A stretch of DNA of 64,000 bases, from NCBI GenBank assembly GCA_947095585.1, contig OX352761.1, positions 93,499,833 to 93,563,832 on the forward strand, given 5' to 3'. Below, piece after piece: positions 45,789 to 56,609 of this stretch (positions are counted from its first letter, which is position 1; each line of letters begins with the position of its first letter). The notes under the pieces were generated by a model that was not told the origin of the DNA, ran no database searches, and saw only the letters and a list, made by a program, of their open reading frames with translations. This stretch comes from Nephrocerus scutellatus (Eukaryota; Arthropoda; Insecta; Diptera; Pipunculidae). The translations under genes and the position numbers were made by a program.

Positions 45789-45794
45789 TTTATT
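45789..45794 (-). terminator. Candidate polyadenylation signal of the PDZ-RING gene
   Basis: AATAAA on the minus strand, about 216 bases past the stop codon at 46012-46010. Plausible position, but no downstream element was identified. Confidence 0.35.
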
Positions 45795-46009
45795 TAACAT
45801 AATATGTATACTCGTTTGCAGCAAAAAAAAACTAAATATTTAGATATAAAGTCAATCATGTAGAATACCACTGAGGGTTCGTCATTAAAGACACAACCAC
45901 TTTCCGTAGTTATTCAAAGAAAAGTAGAAATTAATCAACATTATGACATTTGCCTCTTATCTCTATCTCACTTTCTTTTTGCTATTCCCTTCCGTCGAAC
46001 ATGGAGTAC

Positions 46010-46355
46010 CTACCAATTTCTTTTATTAACAACAACAGTTAATTGAAGCTCGCAATCAATTCCATCTGCTTTGAAAAGTACACCGTCGTCGGTGTATGCT
46101 CCCGCGTGACCATTACCACCGCAGAAAGTTGGTGGAGTATTTTCTCGATTATCGCAAATGGCGCTGCCATTGCTGATGTTGATAAACGTCTCGTTCCATG
46201 TTGTCTTCATCATCGAGGGAACAATTGACCTCGTTATCAGTTCCCGTTCGAGAGTTCTTTCGCCTAGTCGATTCCTTAATCGAGTTTCCATCATAAAATC
46301 AGTGCTTTCATCTTCAGTTCCCTGCAGAAGTGCTGAAGCGTAAATGCATTTGTTC
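46010..46355 (-). CDS. PDZ-RING gene exon 6: end of TRAF-like region
   Basis: Acceptor CTCCACGATAG before 46355. The reading continues as NKCIYASALLQGTEDESTDF, and ends in LTVVVNKRNW with TAG at 46012-46010. The layout of an aliphatic strand, a polar turn and a later RSI motif resembles the C-terminal half of SINA/SIAH proteins. The upstream open frame beyond 46355 is T-rich intron sequence. Confidence 0.7.
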
Positions 46356-49300
46356 CTATCGTGGAGCGAAGGAGGCAAGTATAGGATCGAATTGTAGAAG
46401 GCGAATCCATCAAGTGCCATCGCCATAGCATCAACACAAAACCATAAAACGAGAAACGAAAAATGAAAAAAAAAAAAAACACTCAATACCAATTTAACAT
46501 GAACGAATGAATGAATTATTCAAGCTCGAAGCTAGTGCAACGCTTATACCACATCCAACCGAAGCTGCTTTCGAGACATTCAAATGATAAATGCAGTTTT
46601 GTCGTATAGACTTGGTCTTTCTCTTCCCCTTTTCCCAGACATTGTCCTAAATTTTTTTTTCTAAAATGACAAGGACTTCAGAGTGTCTCAGAGTACAAAG
46701 CAGAAGCACAAGGAAATGAGGAAGAAAAAGAAGACGACGAGAAATAAGAAAGGTGGAGGATAAATATCAGACCTCGATTAATGTTCGTTACCTACCCGAT
46801 AGCTTTAAGCTTTATCCAGAACCTCTTGGAGCCGTCGAGAAGTAGAAGTATAGCTGCATCTATGATGGGCGCCCTCAAAGGGACAGATATGTCAGCACTT
46901 GAATTGCCATAGCACAAAATGGGTATCCGATGATCTTCTTTGACATGCCGCTGTAATGTCGATGCTGCAATTATAATGAACAAAGGAACATCAACTGGTA
47001 AAGTGTGTGTTCGATAAGTGCGCAGCATTTTCCATCTTTTATGATGTTACCAACACATGTTCCAGTGCAGTGTGGTAAGTTCACAAAGAGTGCAGATGCA
47101 GCATATACAGACTGGATAAAAGTTGAATGATAATAATAATAATACGAGTAATAATAAACGTTTGTTTGTATAAGTTTGTGATATGTATGGTTGCCAAATG
47201 TCAATGCTCACTGAGAAACTTTTTTTGTATTTTTTTTTCTCTGTATAATTTTATATTTATCAAAGTTCCCCCATTAACGCCTCAACCTTGAAAGGTGGTA
47301 AACAAAAAAAAACATTAAAGGATTGTAGGTTCAATTATTGAATACCAGCGAAAGGGAGACCCTTTAAATCTCCTGGCTTCGTTGGGCTAGCGTTTACAGA
47401 TAGAACTGCCGGTATTACATATTATATTAAGTATTTAAAAAAAATATTTAGAAATTGCGTATGTTTGGATAAAGTCAATATTTTGCACGTGGCAACTCTT
47501 TTTTTTACACCAATCCTCTACGTACCACTAAAGTTTATCCCGCAGTCACACGGACAACGAAATAGATTGTTCTCCTGCATCCTTGAGACGGTCATGGTTT
47601 CTGTGACTTTAAGCGCAGCAACATCTCGAAGACCTCCAGTGAAATCAGGTACATCATCAGCTTTTATATTAGAAGTTGTCGTCGCAGGCATCCTTGCCAT
47701 GCTAGGTGGCGATGACGTCGATAACTCATCTCTGCTTTTAGTCATATCGACGGTCGTCCGACTATTGATCCTGATACACTCCATCGAAGCACTCACCGAT
47801 GAGCAAGGTCTCTTATCTAAGAGTGTAACACATTGCTTCTTTACGGTATAATTTCGTACACTCCCAGTCGTAGACCGAAAAAGGGGATTTACCGATGGAC
47901 ACCGCTCCACTGCTATTAGGTTTGCCATGTCCTTTTTCAATAAATCATTTGTCGATAATGAAACATTTTTAGAAAGTGTGTTCAGGGGTTTTAAAAAAAC
48001 CAGGCTTGAGGTTCTACCCTTACTCGTCGATGTCGATGACAGCGACAGTGACGATCTAAGATCCTCTGTGTTTTCGTTGTTCGCCTTGGTCGTGTCAAAT
48101 GATTGAGTGATGACCTTTTTCGACGACAAAGAATTTCCGGAAGACGGTGTGCTGTTGCTTAGATTGTCCATCGAGCTTGCTTTGCCACGCAACAATTTTG
48201 CAAGAAATTTATTGGTAGGTAGAAGGCAACTGGAAGTCTGTCCACTCGATTTATTGATTTCGCGTCGTTTATCACTGTTCGCCAGTTCGCTTTTTCTTTT
48301 CGCCAGCGACGGGCTAATCTCTGGCAACGGTGACGTCTTGTTCTGGTAATTTGTCCCAAAGAGCTTTTGCCGCAACTTGCTTTCGTTTCCGTTTTGTAAG
48401 CTAAATGCATCTCTAATAGAATTATAAATCTGTTCGGCAATTAACGATCGACGAGGCGTATTTCGGTCTCGGCACACAGGGCACTTTTCCGCTTTTATGC
48501 GACATTTAACGCATGTAAGGTGACCGTTCTGGCATTGCATTACCGGCGGGGCAATAGTGTCCAGACACACAGGACATTCTATTATTGTTAAAATTGTTTG
48601 CATGTTCGCACAGAGCCGTTCCAAATTCAATGGCATCGGTCCACTGCAGAGACTCTAAATTTCCAATCATATACGTGTTTTCGTATATCGGACAATACCA
48701 AATGGAAATCGAAATGAAAATAGCAAAAAGGATGTTGTGTTAAATTGTATATGCAAGTGGAACAAATCTTCGACATCATCCTACGCACTATGCACAACGC
48801 AAGCGTTCGTAGTGAGGACGCAATTTATGTTGTTACAGTAGGGTGAATCTAAATTCCTACCTCTGAATCAAAGGTTGCATCCGAGCCGGTGCTCCAGAGT
48901 AAAAGTGTAACACAATCCGAGTTTTCTTTTACCAGTTGTGCAATGTTCGATATTCGAAGTCCCAACACATCTTCGCCATTTACCTAAGTTTAACAGAAAC
49001 AAAGACAAACTGATCATAATATAGAGTAGTGGAAACTTAGTATAGAAATATATATCGCTAGGAAATAACATTGTTTTGCGTCGTTGGTGTAAGTGCAGTG
49101 AGATATGATTCACTTTAATTATACATATATATATATTAATAACTTATTATTTGAATGATAGCTTTATCAGAAAATTTTGATTATTAATAATTTTTTAAAA
49201 CCGCATTTAAGACGGACCATATTTAAAAGCATATTTCAATAAGTTGGTAGGTAAGGGGTTACAGGGCTAAACTCTCAACGATAATAAGGCTGTGAGGAAA

Positions 49301-52300
49301 AAAAAGTTCCTATGGTCGAATTTTGTCCACACAAACAAATTCAATGCATGTTTACCTATAGTATATTACATAATGTACGCTATTTTTTACACGACCAAAA
49401 CCGGTTTTTATGCTAAACTGGTTATGCTCAATGCAAAATTACTCTGGGTATGTGTGTTCACTGTGACGGAGGTAAATAAGAAAAGTATTTTATATGATAG
49501 CTCACTAGTGTGTGTAACGGCAACTTTCCAAGCTAGGTTATAGCGTACGAAACAGTCACTTTCTTCTATGGGCGTGTGAAAAATATATTTTCGGAAACAA
49601 CCTGCTTTAGAATTATAAATTTTTATTCGGCCAATGGCATTCCGCTAAGAATTTTACTAAACCAATGGCGTTGTCCAACGATCACTCAATTTTTGTATTT
49701 ATTATATGAATATATTGTATAGAAATAAATAAAAACAGCCCATAAAAATTAGAATTTTTCATGTAAATTCTTTAAAAGGAGATATGTACATGTTCTGTGT
49801 TTAAAATTTGAAGGAAATCGTGCTAATTTTTAAAAAATGTACATTGGCACAACTCGGGTCTCAGGTCCCGATCACTCCAAAAATTTTGCAAAAAGTTTTG
49901 CCCATCGGATATACTCATGTGTTAAAAGTTTGAAGAAAATCGAACTATGTTTAAAAAAATACATCGGCACCCCTTTGGCCTCAAGGCCCGTTTACTCCAA
50001 AAATTTTACAAAAAGTTTTGTCCATCGGAGATACACATGTGCTTAAAATTTGAAGAAAATCGGGCGAATTTTTAAAAAAAATTATATAGGCGACCCCTGG
50101 ACATGTGTTTAAAATTTGAAGAAATCGGGCCAATTTTAAAAATGTATATGGGTACCTCGGGCCTTAGGATACACAGTGTATAAAAGTTGAAGAAAATCGG
50201 GTTAATTTTTTTAAAATCTTTGTATGGGTCCTTACAACGCCGGGGCCCGGGGTCTCCAAAGTTTTTACAAAAAGTGTTGGATATTGGAAATACACATAAC
50301 TATATATAAAATTTGAACAAATTTCAAAAAAAAATTTATATACACATGTATATAAAATTTGAAGAAAACCGGGTTAATTTTTTTAAAAAAATTGTATGGG
50401 GCTTCACGACCCTGGGACTCGGGGTCTCAATCGGGTAAGTTTTGTAAAATATTTGAATGGGAACCCCTCGAACCTCGGGGTCGAAATATAATTTCAACAG
50501 AAAGTGTTGTCATCGGAGATATGCATGTGCACAAAATTTCAATGAAATCGGACTTAGGGAATTGTGTTAAAAATTGATCGCAAAATTCCACGACAAACAA
50601 ACAAACAAGTTAATATAGAGAATTTAAAAATTACAATTTTAATGTAAAACCTCTAATAACAAAAAGTATACTGTTTTCCACTATAAAATAAACTGAAATA
50701 AAAAAACACATACGAAGCACTGCAACCCAACAACAAAACAACCTCAATCGTAAAGCAAGCAGTGCTGCCCACAGCGCACAGCGCACACGTACATAGAACA
50801 CAGTAATTATTGAATGAAATGATCTGATGCCGGAGGAAAAATTTGTTTGGGAGCCCCCCGACCACGCGGCCCTATCACACTCAAATTAATAGAAAGTATT
50901 GTCACCGGAAATATACATGTGTGCAAAATTTCAATAAAATCGGGCTTTAGGAAGTGTGTTAAAATTGATCACAAGATTCTGCCCACCAGCCAGCCACGGG
51001 CACGCGTAGTTAACATAGAGAATTTAAAAAGACATAAATTTAATTTTCAGTGAATTTTACTGTAAAGTCCCTTATACTGCCTAAAAACTCCGTTAAAAGA
51101 CGCTAACGAGAAATTCTCTAGTCAACTGATCTGTTTTGGTTTTTCTTTTACATGAAAGTGATTGTGTGACTGTTCTTGACGAGCGCTTTCTTGGTAATTT
51201 TTTCGAACAATCCTAAGTGTATTTCAAGAAGACATAATTGGTGACAAAACTAACTGTTCCTAAATCTAATTGTTGCTATAATATCAGTGATTTCAATAAG
51301 TCAATGATTTTGTTTCGATGACTTATGGCAATACCGTCATTCTGCTAATTAATCATTACACAACTAGACTTAAATTAAATACTCGTGCATACTCATTAAA
51401 AGTTTGTACCCAGAGATACACACACATATTACAGCCGGATAAATGAGCACTAGTAATGGAATAGTTGCACATACTCGTATACTTGAGAGAATAAGTAAAT
51501 GCGATTAATTATTTCCGTTCAGTAACCGTACACTTTTATTAGTAATGACTGTAGCAGCATGAACCTGACCTTGGTGCACGTCGTGAGCTGAGGTAAAGAG
51601 AGATCAAATAATGATAATCAGCCGGCAAATATTCTTACGAACAGCTCGTAAGTTCGCACTGATTAATTGTATAACATAATAGCGGTCAGCCATCATCAGA
51701 ACAGGGAGAATAAAGCGTAGCATTCATAAACGAGCCGTATCCGAATGCCGAATCTATTTTCTATCTGGTGCAAGTGCGAACAAACCTCCACCTGGTGGAC
51801 TGATCGGGCTAGTCCCTTTAAAGTAAGGTTGGTGCGAGTCTTATAAACTGGCCCGTAAAAAATATTTTGTTACAGGTTTCCAAATTAAACTCGAAATCAC
51901 TGATTAACGATGGCGACCACCGAAAACGGCTAACGATTTAAGATTTTTCTCGTGGAATGCACGCTCAGTGTACAGAGCTCGAGCTGCACACCAGCTAGCC
52001 GATACCCTGTCAAATATAATGCTGGCATAACAGCAGTCCAAGACATGCCGGTGACGTGGAGTGGTGTCTTACAAAAAATCATAATATGATATATATGACA
52101 CCATGCGTGTGGGGCAAATTTAAGAACATTAACGTTCACGCAACTACAGACGATTTCCGATGAAAAAGAAGAATTCTTTAATTCAGCCGAACTGGAACCG
52201 CATGTCTTCCCTCAGTATTTTTTTAATTTTCTATATTAACTTCACTTGCCCGTGGGTCGGTCGTCGGTCGTCTGTCGTGGATTCTTGCGATCAATTTTTA

Positions 52301-55300
52301 ACCCACTTCCCATGGCCCGATTTTATTGAAATTTTGCACACATGTGTATTTCCGGAGACAACACTTTCTATTAAATTTTCTATTTATTTTGAGGCCCGTC
52401 GGGCTGCGGGGTCGGGGGGCTCCCATACAAAAAATTTAAAAAATTTACCCGATTTTCTTCAAATTTTACACACATGTGTATACCCTATAAACAATACTTT
52501 TTCGAAAATTTGGTAGTGATCGGGTCCCGGGTTCGGCCGCGAGGCCCTTATAAATTTTTTAAATATCTATACTGGCATCAGATATTCGTCGCCCTTTATG
52601 GACTGTGTGCTGTGTGTGCTGCGCAGTCGGCTGCGCTGCATGGTTTTGGTGGTAGAGAGAGAGAAATCTTACCTCACGCACAAATGAACCCAGCAAATGA
52701 AACGAGACATAAATGTTTTATGCTTAATTCAACTTACTTATTTGCTGAATTGTATTTTTATTGATGTCGTTTTTTGTTGTCGATATCAACTTACAGATAG
52801 AACAACAAGTTTTCGCAATATTCTGTCATTTCGCGTTTTCATAAATTAGTTCAGCGCAGTCAAAGAGTTCTTAAGATAAATGTTCGTGTTTCTTATTTGC
52901 TCAGAGCGTGCTCTAAGTGCTCAGAATAAAATGATCTGAGCATTTTCAATTTTAACATTTGATGTCAAATATCTGTTTCGATGATTTTCTCCTACAATAA
53001 AAAAAAAACAACCCATAATTAAAATTAAAATTTTTCTTGTAAATTCTCTAATCGCAGAAATTGATATGGGACCCCTTCGATCCTGGGCCATTTTTTTTAA
53101 ATTCTCTATATTAACTTCACTTGCCCGTGGCTGGCTGGCTGGCTGGCTGGCCAAATATGGGTTGTTTTTTTATTTTTATAATGTACACACGCTAAAGGGG
53201 TTTGCACCCTTATAATGCTTAGCACAGCGTGGGCGTTAGGAAATTAGGGAGAGGAAAAGATGAGATGTCTATGCACGCGTGTCTTAAACGACTGCAGATC
53301 ATATAAATGCGGAAACACAGAATCAGGCAATTCATTCCACATAACTATCGTGCGGCTAAAGAAGGAATCTCTGAATTGGTTAGTACGTCCGAAGATAGGC
53401 TTAATGGTGGACCCATGAGCTCGAGTTGAGGCACGGGTATTACGGATGGGTCGGAGAATGGGCGGGATGCGTCTGGATATTTCTTTTGAACACCGCTTGT
53501 GGAAAAAGCGATAAAACAGTGACAGGCATGAAACGTGCCTACGATGTTCAAGCGATTCGATTGTTTTCGCGTTATGTACGTCACCAATAAGTTTTAACAC
53601 GCGGTTCTGAACTCTGTCTAGTAGATGCAATGTGGTCTTGGGAGCACCTGCCCAGGTTATGCAGTTGTATTCAAGCTTAGGGCGAATATACGCCTTGCAA
53701 ATAGTAGCCAGATCTGAAGGAGTGAAGTACATCTTGCACCGTTTTAGGAAACCTAAGCATCTCGCAGCATTTTTGGCGATGGCAAATATGTGGTCATTCC
53801 AACGAAGCTTGTTGTTGACACACATACCGAGAATTGAGAGTTTTTCAGTTTCTTTGATGCAAGATCCATTCATGGATAAAGGTCGGGGGTTTAAATTACG
53901 CTTATACGACAGAAGACAGCATTTGGTTTAAGAAGCGTTAAATTCAACTCTATTATGTAGTTCCCACCTTGTTATGCTGTCAAGGTCAGAATTTGACGTG
54001 CTTAACATACCTTGTTGTTCAAGTTCTTCTTGTAACGAAGAGGAGCGTGCAGAAAGTGTGAAGTCATATGAAAAGCTAAGAGTACTGTCATCAGCGAAAG
54101 AATGTATTGTATTAGAGGTGATGGATAGGAGATCATTAATGAAAATGAGAAAGAGTGTCGGAGATAAAACAAGGCCTTGAGGAACACCAGCGTTTATGCG
54201 GTGAACATTGGATTTGAATCCGTCCAATACGACCTGGATTGAACGGTCAGAAAGGTAGTTACTAGTCCAACCGAGCAGGGTGTTATTAATTCCATAAGCA
54301 TTCATTTTCGACAAAAGAGCTTGATGCCAGACTCTGTCAAATGCCTTGGAAATATCGAGTGCAACAACTTTACCTTCACCAAATTTGTGAATAGACTGGT
54401 TCCACTGTTCAGTGAGATAAGCCATCAGGTCACCTGTAGAACGTTGCCTACGAAAACCGTACTGCTGGTCATTAAGGATTTTACGTGATTCAAGGTATTG
54501 CATAAGCTTACGATTGATCAGGGTTTCCATGACCTTGGAGAGTAAAGATGTTAGTGCAGTGGGTCGGTCCGAGGAAAGAGATGACGTTTCGCCTTTTTTA
54601 TGAACAGGCTGGATAAAGGCTGTTTTCCAATTCCTTGGGACGACTCCAGAGAATAAGAGAAATGGAAAAGTCTGCGCAGAGGTAATGCCAACGTTGAAGA
54701 ACACCTCTTCAAAACTATAGCGGGAATGCAATCAGGCTCAACAGATTTATGAATGTTGAGATCATTTAATACTCTAGACACTTCACGAGTACGAAAGTCA
54801 ATCTTTCCCATAGAGGATTACACTCTTGTGACAAGTAATTACTCTCGGACGTTTGTCAGACATTCGCGAGAGGTGGGACATCGTCAAAAATACTTTTGGT
54901 CATAATGGGATTCGAACCACGAACCTTCTGCTCAGAAGCCATCCACTTATCCAATGAGCCACGGCGCCTACGACAGTAGTATTAATTATAACTACTTTTA
55001 AGTAGTTTAGGCTTGATTTTTAATTTAAATTGAAATTTTGATTCATATCAAGAAATCAGGGTTTTTAAATTGTGATTTACTGTTATTTTATTGAATTTAT
55101 TTTTTATTTAATTATAATGGTATTGAGCTATTTTGTATTGCAAGTACATATAAAAGTTTATAGTCTCAGATATACAATGAACGAATGTATAAGAGTAGAA
55201 AAAAAATGTTCGAAACATGTAATTTAATATATGTTTTCCACAAATTTTCAATAATGAATATGGTCGAATTTTGACCACCGGGCGAAAACTAGTATACTTA

Positions 55301-56573
55301 ATTAGAACTAGAGGAACATACTCGTGGGTTTGACTGAAAAAACACTATAAAAGATTTTAATAAAAAATTTGTGAATTATTAAATGTATTTCTACCTACAT
55401 AATGGTGTAAAACTTATTTAAAATTGTTATGATTATTTTTTTTAACTTAATTCAAAATTGGATCTCTTATAGGCATACGTTATAACTATAAAATTTAAAA
55501 TAGTTATCTCTGTATATATAAAAATTAATTGGTGTGCTTTAGTCTCGCAAAAACTTGAGAACGGATGGACCGATTTGGATGAGTGTTTTTATTTTGTTCG
55601 TCTAAATACTGGAAAATCGAAAAAATAAAAATTTATATGGGAATTTTGTATGGGAATGCACCTAGCAATTGTTTTTCCACAAAGAGCATTCAGTTAAATA
55701 GCCACTTTGGAATACTTTCAATATATGGCGTTGGTGGCGGACCTAACCTATCGTTTATAATATGCATTACATATTACTGATTCGATTATTCACATCGTGC
55801 GGTTATGCTGAAACATTTCAGCGAGAATTTTTGTTGACAATCCAACAACGAAGCGAGCGATTGTCGGAGAATTGCTAATGTTTTTTCACAGAACAACGAA
55901 TTGATCAAATTGTTCAAAATTGCGTTGGATCGGATGTCATCCGACAGCCATAACTCGTCATAAGAGCTGTCAAAATGCCGGCGGGTGAGCACCCAAGACG
56001 ATTCATTTCACCGACAATCGACAAAGTGGCTAAAAAACCCGGTATTTGCCGGCTGCCATATTCCACTGATCCCCACCCAACTGACCATCTGCCCAATGAT
56101 CACCCGCCCACTGACCACCATCCCACTGACCCACCTCCAAAAATCGAATATCTCAGCTATAGAGAAAACTATATAATCGATATTAATATCGGAAAAAATA
56201 ATAAACGGTTTCAAATCTATTTAAAAAGAAAATATATCTTGCCAAGTACAGCACCAGGTCATATATCCAATATAACGGGTGTTTTTTTGGGAGGTTTGTT
56301 TTTCCGATAGATGTCGTTTTATTTTATGACAGTTGTTTTGACAGCTCAAAGTGGCATTTCTACTCAGTATTGTTTGGCAAATCATTATGAAAAAAATGAC
56401 CCGTTAGATATAACGTGTTTTTTTAAGAGGTTGCCGATTTTTTTTTTGAATAAAACACATATAAAATTATGAAATGACCAAAATTTTTTTTTATTTGGTA
56501 GATAATTTTTTGGCATTTAACATTTAAACACAATTTCTGGCATATGGCTACCACGACTATTTTTCACAAATGT

Positions 56574-56609
<36 letters not shown>

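Noticed and set aside
47518..48636. RING protein as a single-exon gene ending at 47518
   Set aside because: The frame is open upstream to an acceptor in phase with a PDZ exon. The 3' end GGTACGTAG is a donor site, and exons 5 and 6 complete the finger and TRAF-like region.
53632..54180. Plus-strand frames over the 53-54 kb LINE
   Set aside because: They are antisense shadows of the minus-strand reverse transcriptase.
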